Of a stretch of 37,879 nucleotides of DNA, positions 1 through 9,766 are shown piece after piece (position 1 is the first letter of the stretch; every line of letters starts with the position of its first letter). The stretch is from the IMG/VR virus record IMGVR_UViG_3300042198_000178, positions 1-37,879 of that record; one strand, written 5' to 3'. The position numbers and the translations under genes are program-made. The notes under the pieces are model-generated. The model did no database searches. It was not told the DNA's origin and saw only the letters and a program-made list of their open reading frames with translations. The DNA comes from a virus.

Positions 1-346
1 ATGACACAGAAGGAGTTACGGTAAGAGTTCCCTCTAGCACACGAGTTTTTGTGCCACCTGAATCGGTGACTAAAATGTCATAAAAATATCTGCGAGGGTA
101 ATAATTTGCAGTATTGGCGGCGGTCTGAGAAATGCGAATAAGTCCATTTTGTGAATCAAGTAGTTGTGTATTGAATACAATATCGGCATTTGCACTCTGA
201 GAGAATGCAGAATAAGACTTTCGCGCATTGCACGTTACAGTATGATTGACGAGATTAATATTTGCACCATTGTAATCATCGGTAAGGGTAATGTCACGAA
301 TAAATGTCGTTCCCTGATCCAATAATAATTCTAAAAATGCAGGCAT
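1..346 (-). CDS. Small virion structural protein, C-terminus beyond window
   Basis: A minus-strand reading frame starts with ATG at 346 and stays open for 115 codons to the window edge, so the gene is partial at its 3' end. The protein opens MPAFLELLLDQGTTF, and its last visible part reads VLEGTLTVTPSVS. From memory, this resembles a family of roughly 100-130-residue proteins found next to fibre genes in marine T4-like phages, with a beta-sandwich-like pattern of short strands ending in a VxEGxxTVTP motif. Its function is not known to me; an adaptor or fibre-proximal domain is plausible from position. A perfect late-promoter sequence lies 29 bases upstream of the start, so it probably has its own late transcript. 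No signal peptide or membrane segment is visible. Confidence 0.7.
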   Translation of the reverse strand, partial: MPAFLELLLDQGTTFIRDITLTDDYNGANINLVNHTVTCNARKSYSAFSQSANADIVFNTQLLDSQNGLIRISQTAANTANYYPRRYFYDILVTDSGGTKTRVLEGTLTVTPSVS

Positions 347-374
347 GGCGCTATTTTTTCCCTAATTTTACTTC

Positions 375-382
375 TATTTATA
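375..382 (-). promoter_or_regulatory. T4-type late promoter TATAAATA
   Basis: The minus strand reads TATAAATA, an exact match to the T4 late promoter consensus recognised by gp55-modified RNA polymerase. It lies in the short gap between the first fibre gene and the gene starting at 346. The implied transcript start is about 20-25 bases before that ATG. Confidence 0.7.
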
Positions 383-408
383 CATCTTGGACGCCCGCAA
401 TATTTTAA

Positions 409-3400
409 TTAAACCGAGTACGCCTCCACAATAACAAGTCCAGGCGCGCCATTTCCTCCGTGCACTTGCCAAGTCTTTCCGTCCCACGGGAAGTTACCTG
501 TGCCTTTGACTGCACCACCTCCGCCTGCCCCATAGCCTGTTGCGTCCTGACCATTTTGGAATTTATAATACCATACGCCAGAATCCATTTCTCCTACAAG
601 AGTTCCGCCTGCATCTCGAACTTGATAGTGTGCCTGAGACAGTCCTGCGGTTCTCATGTTCCATGGAGCAGCGGTGTTTCCTCGAATGGCTATGGTAGTA
701 GAAAGAATATTTCCTTGTGTAGCAAATGGGGCAGAGCTAAAGAAATGAGCAGTACCGGCTGCATTGACCGCTTCAATTCCAAAATGTCCATTTGCATCAG
801 TGGGTGCCGTGTTCGACCCAGTTTCTTTTTTAATTTTTAGTGCATACCCCAACACAAGGCTTGTTGTTCCTAAAATAAAATCTGTTTTCGTGAACCAGTT
901 TGTATCATATGATAAATCAGAGGACGTAGGTCCTACTAGTTTTAACGAAGTAAGATTTGCTGACACGTTCGCATTAAACGCAGTAAATGTCATATACATG
1001 AGAGTATTTGTTGTTCTTCCCCATGTGGTAGAAACAGTTGTACTAGAGACATTTATTTCTCTAGGAGGATTAAATGAATTGGTAAAGCCAGGAGAACCTG
1101 TGATTGGAGGAGATCCAGAAAAATAGGAACCTTTTGCAATTCTGAAAATAAAATACTCCAAGAAAGAAGGTGCGGAGAGTCCCAAAGTATTATCCTGATG
1201 CCCTATTAATGCTTGTATTGTTGCACCAGGAGTTGTTCCCGCCTCAGATGTGATATCAACAAACCAGGCTCCTCCAAAAAAGGCAACGTTCGTTCCCTGA
1301 CCCGCAAATTGTGCGGAGTTTGTTACGAATTGAATTTGTGCGCCACCCAAAAAACCAGAAAGATCAATAAAATCATTATTTACGTCTCTGACATTAGAAG
1401 ACGCCACGAAAATAAGTCTATCTCCAACCTCTCTTTCTGGAAGAGGAATCTGAAATCTACCTTGAAATAGATTAAGAGCGGTAAAATCAGTTGTTACTCC
1501 CTTTGTAATTGAAAGAATGTGCGGTGCGGCTCCGTACGCAACAGGAGTCGTGCTTGTTGCCGCAGATGATTCACTTGCGCCATTTGCGGTGTAAATTCCA
1601 GAAGGCGCTCCAAAAGAATACCAAAGATCATTAATAAAGTTCGACACAACATTTCCTGTATATACGGGATTTTGTCCTGGAGTGTTTCCTGATCCCTTGA
1701 TATTTGAAATAACAGGCGTTCGATCCGTTGTAATGATGCCGCCATATCCTCCGCGACCAAATGGAGTCGAACCGCCTTTGCCTCCGTAAATTGGCCATAT
1801 AGAGCCTGGCGCATTATATGTTACTCGTCCTGCGGTATCATTTGAAATTAGACCCGTCCAAGGCAAACCAAGAGCGGGAAGATCGGCGGATACTCCTTGA
1901 CTTAAGCCGCGAAACACGTCCCAGAAATTTGGATTTTCTGTATATACTCCAGCATCTTTTACGGCATTGTTTGAGCCTTTGATGTAGCCTTGCCATTGAT
2001 CTCCTGGTCGCGCGTCTGGAGATGCAAGAGATCGTCCAATAGTAGACAGCACATCGGAAGATCCTGCCATGTCGCTGTATGGACTATGTAAGCGTGAGTT
2101 GGGATCTGATGCAGATGCGCGTTCTGAACCTGAACGATGCGCAGTTATAATATTGTTTGTTGACGGCGCTCCTGGAACCCGCACAAAACTTGTATTTCCA
2201 AACCAAGAATCTCCACCATTTCCTGCGCCTCCGCTTCGAGTTGTTCCGCCTCCTCCCACAAACAACGATGCGGTTGCTCCAAACGAAGATGCTGGGCCTG
2301 ACCAATACGCGACCGATCCTGCTGCTCCTGGCCCTCCAAAAAAAGCAGAAGTTGTAAGACGATTGACATGAGTGTTTACATTGTATACGCGAGGAAACCA
2401 GCTGGTTTCGTTTGAGTTCCATACATTAAGAGATGATCCTCCTGCCGCTCCGCCAGACATTACCATAATGTTTATGTACGATGCCTTGTCTGGTTTTGTC
2501 CATGTGTACTGAGTTCCTGGTGACTGGCCTGTTATTCCTGCGAAATTAGATGTCGTATATACATTGCGAGAAATAAGTCTGCCAAAGGTATTTTTTGTTG
2601 GAACTGCACTCAACGCAATCATAAGAGAGTTGACAGCATTTGGTGTTACTGCAAGAGATGTAGATGTCGAGTTAAATCCGTCAAATAAACGAACGGTGCC
2701 GTTTGCGGATGTGTTTCCTTCTGCATATGCATTTGACGTAATTGTAACTCCAGAATTACCTGATGACTGTAGAACAATTCCTGGCCCCGCAATCAAGTTT
2801 GCGGAAACGGTAATTGAGCCATTTGCAGATGATACAATTATTCCGTGACCAGGAGTAATCTGTCCTGTTTCTAGTTGCTGTGACAGAGTATTTCCAATAA
2901 GTATTTTTCCGACCTCATGCGATGACTTTCCAGTTCCGCCTCGTTCTTGTTCAACAACATATGTTGTAACTGCCGATGCATTTGATGTAACTGAATTTGC
3001 AAAAATCAATGCGGCGCGAACAGAATTTGCGGCCGCGGGAAGAGAGTTTGAATTTGATGTAATTGAATCAATAACATTTGCGGTAATTAATATTGACTGT
3101 CCTAGAGCGACGGTAGATATATTTGATGAAAGTCCATTTGCGGCAACAATTGTAATTGTTGCATTTTGTAGTTGAGAATTATTTGCAACTCCAAGTAAAG
3201 ACAACGCATTGATTGAAAACAGTTGCGAACCATTTCCTCTAATTGTTCCATTCGCAACATTTAATGCAACAAAAGATGAGTTTGATACAGAAATTATTAC
3301 ATTTCCATTTACAACAAAAGATGTGTCAGTAATCGTGTTGATTCGTGTTGCCAACTCATTAAGAGAAAGCCTCAGAAAATTCATATTACTTGAAGTAAGA

Positions 3401-3423
3401 ACTGGACTTTGAATACTAGACAT
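409..3423 (-). CDS. Large tail fibre / adhesin with glycine-rich tip (paralogue 1)
   Basis: A 1004-residue fibre protein, the longest of three adjacent paralogues. Residues 52-95 carry the shared N-terminal signature (LNVANGTIRGNG, then NSQLQNATITI). Residues 161-180 hold a GGTG repeat typical of phage fibre shafts. From residue 281 (GRLISRNVYT) and the YTWTKP strand at 306 onwards comes a glycine-rich domain that closes with GGNGAPGLVIVEAYSV at the C-terminus. Compared with its two neighbours it carries an extra non-glycine-rich block at roughly residues 635-950, which may be a separate receptor-binding module. Glycine-rich domains of this type occur in phage tail fibres and in the gp38-type adhesins of T-even phages; here they are fused to the shaft. 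The start codon overlaps the stop of the upstream fibre gene by 8 bases, so the two are translationally coupled. The family-level call is firm; the receptor is unknown. Confidence 0.8.
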   Translation of the reverse strand: MSSIQSPVLTSSNMNFLRLSLNELATRINTITDTSFVVNGNVIISVSNSSFVALNVANGTIRGNGSQLFSINALSLLGVANNSQLQNATITIVAANGLSSNISTVALGQSILITANVIDSITSNSNSLPAAANSVRAALIFANSVTSNASAVTTYVVEQERGGTGKSSHEVGKILIGNTLSQQLETGQITPGHGIIVSSANGSITVSANLIAGPGIVLQSSGNSGVTITSNAYAEGNTSANGTVRLFDGFNSTSTSLAVTPNAVNSLMIALSAVPTKNTFGRLISRNVYTTSNFAGITGQSPGTQYTWTKPDKASYINIMVMSGGAAGGSSLNVWNSNETSWFPRVYNVNTHVNRLTTSAFFGGPGAAGSVAYWSGPASSFGATASLFVGGGGTTRSGGAGNGGDSWFGNTSFVRVPGAPSTNNIITAHRSGSERASASDPNSRLHSPYSDMAGSSDVLSTIGRSLASPDARPGDQWQGYIKGSNNAVKDAGVYTENPNFWDVFRGLSQGVSADLPALGLPWTGLISNDTAGRVTYNAPGSIWPIYGGKGGSTPFGRGGYGGIITTDRTPVISNIKGSGNTPGQNPVYTGNVVSNFINDLWYSFGAPSGIYTANGASESSAATSTTPVAYGAAPHILSITKGVTTDFTALNLFQGRFQIPLPEREVGDRLIFVASSNVRDVNNDFIDLSGFLGGAQIQFVTNSAQFAGQGTNVAFFGGAWFVDITSEAGTTPGATIQALIGHQDNTLGLSAPSFLEYFIFRIAKGSYFSGSPPITGSPGFTNSFNPPREINVSSTTVSTTWGRTTNTLMYMTFTAFNANVSANLTSLKLVGPTSSDLSYDTNWFTKTDFILGTTSLVLGYALKIKKETGSNTAPTDANGHFGIEAVNAAGTAHFFSSAPFATQGNILSTTIAIRGNTAAPWNMRTAGLSQAHYQVRDAGGTLVGEMDSGVWYYKFQNGQDATGYGAGGGGAVKGTGNFPWDGKTWQVHGGNGAPGLVIVEAYSV

Positions 3424-5248
3424 TTACATAACTTTCTATTTTAACATATGCAAAACCACCATTTGCCCCTGGAACATCTCGTGTTCCTCCGTTTGTTGTG
3501 TTTCCGTCAAACACACTGTACGGACCTTCTCCGCCTACGCCATAGTTGATTCTTCCCTGCATGTTTGCAACATTTGAAGAAGACTGTAACTGTTCTCCTG
3601 TTGGAAGCTGAATTGTAGGAGATGCAGGCCCGCCGTAATCATCTATAAATCGAGACAGTGTTCCATACCGCTCTGATGTTGGAAAATACGCATCTCCGAT
3701 TGCGTATGGATATACAGGCGACGCTCCTTGTCCTCCTACAACCATTTTTCCTTCGTAATATGTAGTTGCGTTTCTGCCTGTTCGAAATACCATTCCTGGA
3801 AGACCATGCATTCCTGCACTTTTCATGACAACAGTGCCGTATGTTGCATTCGCAAACGCGCGAGAGATTCCAGCAAAGGAACGAGAAAGTCCAGTTGTTA
3901 CATTTGCATCATTTGCAAAACTTATAAGTTTATTTGTTGGTCCCGCGCGGCCGCCCTCTAGATGAAACAGATATGATGTTGGAGGATCTCCTGCTCCGCC
4001 TTTAACTCCTATTGTTACATTTCCTCCATTTGTTCCTGCATTTCCTGGAGCTGCTCCTCCAGTCTCCCCTCGTCTTCCAATCTGTCCAATCTTGATTGTA
4101 AGTGTGTTTGCAGCATTGTCATCATTAAAAAGACGAATATCGTCTGCTGTTATAATTGCCTGTATTGATGCTCCTGCGCCTCCTCCAATTGATGTAACGG
4201 CAGGAGGAGCAGTTATTGTTCCAGGTACCACTCCGTTATTTGCCGATGCCGATCCGCCTCCGCATGCCACTGCCGTAACGATTGCGTACGCAAAATCTGT
4301 TTCCCAACCAACAGGCCGCGTCCAAATAAAAGTATTTCCTGCACCGTTTGCAAGATTCGTATATGTTCGAACCTCAATAAGTCTTCCGTAGGCATTGATT
4401 GACGCTGGATTTTGTACGGCTTTTCGAGACTCCATAAAGTTGGACACCGCATTTAAAGAGTTTGCGGTTGCTCCAAGAGTTGTAGATGTAGATGTGGTAT
4501 TATCATTAAGTCGAATAAGTCCTGCAACACTTGTTGTTCCTAAAGGCGCAGCATTTTGAGTAAAAGATATTCCACCATTACTTCCAATGTACGTAACTGT
4601 TACATTTTCTCCTTGAATAATATTTGCAGTAAGAGTAATAGAACCAGCACCGCTTGTTACGAGAATTCCAGTATTTGGAGCAATAGTATTTGGAGATAAA
4701 TGATTGTTGCTGTGAGTAAGTAATATCTGTCCGTTTGTGTAAGAGACTGTTCCTGTTCCTCCTACATTTACTGCAAATACTCCTGTTGTTTTTTGAATTG
4801 TAAGAGTTGGCGTAATGGGATCAAGTAGACTTTTAACTGCATTTGCAGATGCGGCAAAAATAGTGCTTGTATCATTTTTTGAATCAACAACATTACTTGA
4901 CGTAAGTGTTGTTATTGGGCTTCCGCCAAGAGTTGCAATTCCATTACTTTGTATTCCAGTTCCAGAATGAATCGTAATTGTTGTATTTTGTAACTGAGAA
5001 TTGACAAACTGTCCGAATATGCCTGTTGAAAAGGGAATTGAAAATATTTGCGCGCCGTTGCCTGAAATAATTCCATTTGCAACATTTAAAGAAACAAGAC
5101 CCGCAACAGGAGCGGCAGGATTAACAGTCACTGTTCCCGTTGTAATATACGCATTACTTGTAATATAATTAAGCGCAAGAATACATTGATTTGTAATAGT
5201 ACGAAAAAACTCTAACGAATTTGAAAGGTCGACATTTACAATAGGCAT
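3416..5248 (-). CDS. Tail fibre / adhesin with glycine-rich tip (paralogue 2)
   Basis: A 610-residue fibre protein, middle member of the three-gene set. Residues 51-92 repeat the N-terminal signature (VSLNVANGIISGNG, NSQLQNTTITI). GGTG with a following YTNGQILL strand is at 163-176. The segment STSTTLGATANSLNAVSN at 253-270 has a counterpart in both neighbours. From residue 288 (GRLIEVRTYT) and FIWTRP at 307 begins a glycine-rich domain ending in an aromatic-valine C-terminus, YVKIESYVNV. Upstream of the ATG is AAGGAAC, a reasonable Shine-Dalgarno sequence. The conserved N-terminus suggests that all three proteins dock on the same baseplate or fibre component and differ mainly in receptor-facing parts. 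They could instead assemble as a hetero-oligomeric fibre. Confidence 0.8.
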   Translation of the reverse strand: MPIVNVDLSNSLEFFRTITNQCILALNYITSNAYITTGTVTVNPAAPVAGLVSLNVANGIISGNGAQIFSIPFSTGIFGQFVNSQLQNTTITIHSGTGIQSNGIATLGGSPITTLTSSNVVDSKNDTSTIFAASANAVKSLLDPITPTLTIQKTTGVFAVNVGGTGTVSYTNGQILLTHSNNHLSPNTIAPNTGILVTSGAGSITLTANIIQGENVTVTYIGSNGGISFTQNAAPLGTTSVAGLIRLNDNTTSTSTTLGATANSLNAVSNFMESRKAVQNPASINAYGRLIEVRTYTNLANGAGNTFIWTRPVGWETDFAYAIVTAVACGGGSASANNGVVPGTITAPPAVTSIGGGAGASIQAIITADDIRLFNDDNAANTLTIKIGQIGRRGETGGAAPGNAGTNGGNVTIGVKGGAGDPPTSYLFHLEGGRAGPTNKLISFANDANVTTGLSRSFAGISRAFANATYGTVVMKSAGMHGLPGMVFRTGRNATTYYEGKMVVGGQGASPVYPYAIGDAYFPTSERYGTLSRFIDDYGGPASPTIQLPTGEQLQSSSNVANMQGRINYGVGGEGPYSVFDGNTTNGGTRDVPGANGGFAYVKIESYVNV

Positions 5249-5265
5249 GTGATTTCGTTCCTTAC

Positions 5266-6942
5266 TTAAACGCTCGAATATACTTTAATTATGACGAGTC
5301 CATTTGCCCCCGATGCTCCAGATACGGCTCCCGCTGCTCCACGCGACTCATTGAATGCTCCTCCTCCGCCTCCACCACCAAAACCACTTCCGTTTGGTTG
5401 CTGCGCGGCAGTTTCTCCATCGGGACCATACGTAATACAGTTTGCTCCGCCAGATATTGCGGTATTTACTGAATATGATACTCCGCCTCCTGCGCACCAG
5501 CCTGGAACAGATCCGCCGATTGAACCTATTACATTTCCAGGGCTAAGCCGCATAAAGACTCCAGATGGCTCGCCTGCAATACGAAGAGAATACTCTGGTT
5601 GCGGAAAGATAGACGAAGGAACTGATGCGGTTGCAAGAGCAGGAGTTAACAACTCATCTTGGTACAAATATCCATACTGTCTTTCTCGCGCAATGGTGTT
5701 CCAAGTATGAATAATTGGAAGATTCGCAGACGAGTTTGTAACGGTTATTGTGAGACCTCCATTGCCACCTTGAGCAACATAGCGTTCGGAAGAATTGGAG
5801 GTATTTGCAAATATTGTATCTCCTCCTTTATATCCGACTCGCGCGATTGCCCCTGTACTATTTCCGCCATGTCCAACTGTGACTGTCATTGTTGAATGTA
5901 CATTATCATTAGCAATCGACGCATATAAAAGTGCTCCTGCATAGCCGCCCATGCCGTAGGTATATGTTGCCGCAGAAAGATTTCCTGAATTTGCTCCGGC
6001 ACCTCCTCCGCCTCCTCCAATCATAACAATATCAACATATCTTGTATTTGCGGGCTTTGTCCATGTAAATGTTCCTGGAGTCGAATACACGGATATCTGA
6101 ATTAATCTTCCTGATACATCTGGAAGAGTGGGCGGAAGAGTTGTGTCTACTCTGACATATGCGGCATTGATTGCATTTGCGGTTGCTGCTTGTGTTGTTG
6201 ATGTTGATGTGAGCGTATCATTTAATTGCACAAAACCATTTGTTGTCGTTGATGCAACTGGAGTAAGAAGACGAATTCTATTGCCTCCAGTTATTTCAAC
6301 GTTTTGTCCTGCAATCAAGTTTGCAGAAAAACTAAGAGATCCATTTCCATACGATGCAGAAATTCCTGCTCCTGGACGAATTGTATTTGCAACAAGACTT
6401 CCTTCGGTTGTTCCAATAAGTGTTGCGCCAAGTGTTCCAGAATACGTGTTATATCCAGTTCCACCATACTGCACCTGAAGAGTACCAGTAGTCACAAGAC
6501 TTGCATTTTGTCCAGCACCAAAAATGATTGCATTTGCATTTGACACTGCCGCGGCCGCGACTGCAATGTTTGACCATGTATTTGTAAAAGAATTAACAGG
6601 AACAAGATTAAGTCTAATTGCTGATCCTAGAGAAACAACTCCGCCTCCATTTGTTCCAACTCCCGCAACTACTGTAATTGAAGAGTTTTGTAGCTGAGAG
6701 TTTCGAAGTGTATTGATTGTCACCGCGCGAGAATTAACAGAAAAAAGATTTGCTCCATTTCCTGCAATAATTCCGACCGCAACATTCAGCGAGACATGAG
6801 ATGCATTTGCACCTCGAATAATCAAGTTGCCAGTTGTTGTGACTCCCGACGCAAGTAAACTGTTAATGTTGGAAGATATTTGATTTAATACTTGTCTTCC
6901 AAAATCAATTGTGTTTGTTATGGCAATAGTACTAATCGGCAT
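5266..6942 (-). CDS. Tail fibre / adhesin with glycine-rich tip (paralogue 3)
   Basis: A 558-residue fibre protein, first of the three in transcription order. The N-terminal signature is at about 50-92 (VSLNVAVGIIAGNG, NSQLQNSSITV), and a GGTGYNTY repeat follows at about 160. The glycine-rich domain begins after FTWTKPANTRYVDIVMIGG with a run of six glycines. A second run of eight glycines lies near the C-terminus, which ends GLVIIKVYSSV. This is the clearest example in the window of the glycine-rich sandwich domain. The ATG lies inside the last codons of the upstream coiled-coil gene (11-base overlap), so translation is coupled. There is no dedicated tail-fibre chaperone gene next to it unless the small upstream gene serves that role. 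Confidence 0.8.
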   Translation of the reverse strand: MPISTIAITNTIDFGRQVLNQISSNINSLLASGVTTTGNLIIRGANASHVSLNVAVGIIAGNGANLFSVNSRAVTINTLRNSQLQNSSITVVAGVGTNGGGVVSLGSAIRLNLVPVNSFTNTWSNIAVAAAAVSNANAIIFGAGQNASLVTTGTLQVQYGGTGYNTYSGTLGATLIGTTEGSLVANTIRPGAGISASYGNGSLSFSANLIAGQNVEITGGNRIRLLTPVASTTTNGFVQLNDTLTSTSTTQAATANAINAAYVRVDTTLPPTLPDVSGRLIQISVYSTPGTFTWTKPANTRYVDIVMIGGGGGGAGANSGNLSAATYTYGMGGYAGALLYASIANDNVHSTMTVTVGHGGNSTGAIARVGYKGGDTIFANTSNSSERYVAQGGNGGLTITVTNSSANLPIIHTWNTIARERQYGYLYQDELLTPALATASVPSSIFPQPEYSLRIAGEPSGVFMRLSPGNVIGSIGGSVPGWCAGGGVSYSVNTAISGGANCITYGPDGETAAQQPNGSGFGGGGGGGAFNESRGAAGAVSGASGANGLVIIKVYSSV

Positions 6943-7198
6943 TATTATTGTCTATCTTTTCGAAGATTTTATTTAAAACACCAAGTATTGTATCAAACTT
7001 TTCTTCAAGCGCCTCAATCTTTTTTTCAATAGTTTGTTGACGCTGTTTTTGCTCCAACAACACTTTTCTTTTTTCTTCGTACTCGTTTGCCGTTTTTCTA
7101 TCGATCATGACTAAAGCCTTTGAGCCAACTTGACGCAAATATTTATCCGTGTCTTTTAAGAGCATCAGTGATGGATCTGAAATACTATCGGATGTCAT
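6932..7198 (-). CDS. Small coiled-coil protein of unknown function
   Basis: An 88-residue acidic and lysine-rich protein beginning MTSDSISDPSLMLL. I chose the ATG at 7198. The longer frame would need a TTG start inside the upstream structural gene, whereas this start leaves only a 13-base gap. Residues from about 37 onwards (EEKRKVLLEQKQRQQ, then IEKKIEALEEKFDTIL) have a strong heptad pattern of a coiled coil. I do not recognise the family. Its position between a large structural protein and the fibre genes, with overlap into the first fibre gene, would suit a trimerisation collar or a fibre assembly factor. This is inference from location only. Confidence 0.65.
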   Translation of the reverse strand: MTSDSISDPSLMLLKDTDKYLRQVGSKALVMIDRKTANEYEEKRKVLLEQKQRQQTIEKKIEALEEKFDTILGVLNKIFEKIDNNNAD

Positions 7199-7211
7199 TA
7201 TTTTTGTTTCA

Positions 7212-9740
7212 CTATGAAGACGAATACGGAGCCAAGGCAATTGCTCTTAGATCATACACAATAGGAACAACAGTTGTCTTGGCTGCGCGTAATACAATCT
7301 TGATTGCAAACTGATTGAATCTATCATATGTTGCATTTCCTGAAGTGTATGATATTGATTCTGTTTCCGAACTCGATGAAGATCCTCTGTATTCATACTC
7401 GATGAAGTCAGAAACGTCGTCCGAGAAAAGAGTCGATGGCGTTTTTTGTGTCATGAGAGTCCAAGATTTATTTTCAAACGGCTCTGGATCGGCAAGATTT
7501 TTAACTTTATAGTAAAGATAAATTTCTGTTCCAAGAGGCTTGTATGCCGTAATGTATGCTCTAATATCTCCTGCATCAAATCCTTCGGCAAGAGTAACGA
7601 CTCGCGTTACATAACGAGCATCGGCAGGTCCTCCCTGAGAACTGGTTTCTGCCGCAATAATTGCATTTGCATTTACACCAGAGCCGCCAGAGAATGAAAT
7701 GGACGCCTGGCCTGTATACCCTGATCCGGGATTCGAAAGAGTAATTGCCTGAATCGCTCCACCTGAAATATTAGATACTGCTGCGACTGCACCACTTCCG
7801 CCGCCACCAGAAATCGTAACCACAACATTTGACGTATCGCCTGCAAGATATCCAGTACCTCCATTAATAATAACAATATCCGAATTTGAAAGAGATAGAT
7901 CATCGACAATATTTTCTGCTCCAACGAAAAGCATTTTTTCAGTATACACAACAGGAGATATGTGCTTATCGTTTGTTGATAGTTGCGCACGTAATCTAAA
8001 CTGATTATTTGCAGTAATCGAGAATCTATTTACAAGATCATAGCTCTTTTTTGGAATAAACTCATTGTACGTTACGCCACTGTCTCGCGAATAGAAATAT
8101 CTAAGTGAATTGTTTGAGTACACTTCTTCTGATGTGCGTACATATAACGTATCAACATTAATACTTCCACTTGCAGGAGTTTCATTGTAGAAATCAATAG
8201 TTGCAGTTGAAGATGTGTTAAATACTGCTTTTCTCAGCACAAACATTAAATCTTCTTCTTGAATAGGAGTCCAAGTTGAACTGTTCTGAGATTTAAAGAA
8301 TGAACCAAGATATGGCTGTGTAGATACAACTCTGTTGGTGCCGATGATTTGTTTTCCAAGTTCTGACACGTATACATTGTACTCTAAAGAGTCGGAAAGA
8401 AGAACCATTGCATATTCTTTTCCTGGCTCCAAGTACAGAGGAGCAGGAAATCTAAATGTAGTTGCGGTGGACGGATCAGTTACACTTGGAACAGACGATG
8501 TTCTAATGTTTTCTGGATAGACTGTTACAGTTCCTCCCTTTAGAATTTCTGAAGAGTGAGGAAATCCATTTACAACAGGACGAATCTGTAAAGTAACAGG
8601 AAGTATAGAATCTTTTGTTTCAAAGAAAACATCAATGGATGTAATAAACACTCCTGACGTATAAAGCGCCTCGTCTACGTAAAAAGTTTGCGCAACTGGA
8701 TCTAGTCTTGTAATTTGAGGAATTACAATTGGCTGAATTGGAGCAGGCGGCGGAGGAGCAGGCTGAGGAGGCCTCTGAATAACAATATCGCGACGAACTT
8801 CTGTTGTTCCCAGACCAATCCATCTAAAATCACCTCGTGATGTAGAATTCGGTACAGAGTTATCTTCGCGATCAATAATTCTAAAGATTCTCTCACCCGT
8901 TCGGAATCGAAGAGAATCATTGCTTGGAATAATAAATGTTCCAGCGATTGATCCATTTCTTTCAATAAAGGTATTTCCTATTGAATACCTGGTATTTGTT
9001 GAAAGTGCAGTTGTCCAGTTAGTCTGAACATTTGCAACGCGATTTGTTCCATCATATGCGGTAATAAGTCCTGTTTGCCCAATTCCACTTCCTGCGCAAA
9101 TGTAGATTGTATTTCCAACATAATAGTTTGAAACCGAAGATGCATCTGCGGCAAGAGTGATCGAATTCGCGCCTGCTGCGGTTGCAGTACCAGACCGATG
9201 ACTGTATGATACAATAGCCGCGGAGTTTCCAGAAATTGTTCCAGAAATGGACGCGCCAGGAACAAAAGTTCCCACAACACTTGTCACAAACAGATCGGTG
9301 TTTCCAGTATCTGGATTTACTGCGGAGTGAAGTAGAATTGCAGTGTTTCCTGTTCCTGATGAAATTATATCAGAGCGCCCAAGAGTAGAGTTGAAGTTAA
9401 CAACTCCTGGAACGCTGATTACAGAGGGTCGCTGAACATAATTTGTTACATTTGTATCATCAAAAAAGAAATATGAACGTCGCTGAGGACGGAAAGAATG
9501 GCCGACAAAATTAACGTCTATTGTTCTAAGAAAAGGATTTGTAGAAATATCAACAACAACTGTCTGAGTTGTCGATCCGTCTCCCTGAGGCTGAACCGTA
9601 GTAGTTACCGTTGGAGGCTGTACAACCGGCCTTTCTTGTGCGTTTGTTGTTGCAATTCTTGGATCACCAACGATTGTACCAGTACGGGGAAAGACTACGT
9701 TTCGTCTTACGCCTATCCATTGAAAGTCGGTCATTGACAT
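7212..9740 (-). CDS. Large structural protein, baseplate/fibre-associated (companion of the DUF4815 protein)
   Basis: An 842-residue virion protein. The middle part contains ITRLDPVAQTFYVDE followed by GVFITSIDVFFETKD and IRPVVNGFPHSSEIL, a conserved segment of large structural proteins in marine T4-like phages, often linked to DUF4815 proteins. A glycine-rich repeat module (NGGTGYLAGD to NPGSGYTG, encoded at about 7655-7885) is shared with gp6, gp7 and gp8 here. The C-terminal 120 residues (YKPLGTEIYLYYKVKN onward) form another conserved block. Two ATGs lie close together (9740 and 9734). A GAGG lies upstream, but further away than usual. The protein probably replaces the T4 gp9-gp11 region that connects baseplate and fibres. 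That functional assignment is inference. Confidence 0.65.
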   Translation of the reverse strand: MSMTDFQWIGVRRNVVFPRTGTIVGDPRIATTNAQERPVVQPPTVTTTVQPQGDGSTTQTVVVDISTNPFLRTIDVNFVGHSFRPQRRSYFFFDDTNVTNYVQRPSVISVPGVVNFNSTLGRSDIISSGTGNTAILLHSAVNPDTGNTDLFVTSVVGTFVPGASISGTISGNSAAIVSYSHRSGTATAAGANSITLAADASSVSNYYVGNTIYICAGSGIGQTGLITAYDGTNRVANVQTNWTTALSTNTRYSIGNTFIERNGSIAGTFIIPSNDSLRFRTGERIFRIIDREDNSVPNSTSRGDFRWIGLGTTEVRRDIVIQRPPQPAPPPPAPIQPIVIPQITRLDPVAQTFYVDEALYTSGVFITSIDVFFETKDSILPVTLQIRPVVNGFPHSSEILKGGTVTVYPENIRTSSVPSVTDPSTATTFRFPAPLYLEPGKEYAMVLLSDSLEYNVYVSELGKQIIGTNRVVSTQPYLGSFFKSQNSSTWTPIQEEDLMFVLRKAVFNTSSTATIDFYNETPASGSINVDTLYVRTSEEVYSNNSLRYFYSRDSGVTYNEFIPKKSYDLVNRFSITANNQFRLRAQLSTNDKHISPVVYTEKMLFVGAENIVDDLSLSNSDIVIINGGTGYLAGDTSNVVVTISGGGGSGAVAAVSNISGGAIQAITLSNPGSGYTGQASISFSGGSGVNANAIIAAETSSQGGPADARYVTRVVTLAEGFDAGDIRAYITAYKPLGTEIYLYYKVKNLADPEPFENKSWTLMTQKTPSTLFSDDVSDFIEYEYRGSSSSSETESISYTSGNATYDRFNQFAIKIVLRAAKTTVVPIVYDLRAIALAPYSSS

Positions 9741-9766
9741 GGTATTTTTATATCCTCAGTAACTGA

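Noticed and set aside
460-2371. Several plus-strand open frames (for example 764-1126 and 2069-2371) inside the first fibre gene
   Set aside because: They are antisense to a well-supported fibre gene, lack ribosome-binding sequences and reflect the low stop frequency opposite Gly/Asn/Thr-rich coding sequence. The same holds for the plus-strand frames in 3700-26200.
7199-7240. Upstream TTG start for the small coiled-coil gene
   Set aside because: It lies within the coding end of the upstream gene and needs a non-ATG start; the ATG at 7198 fits better.
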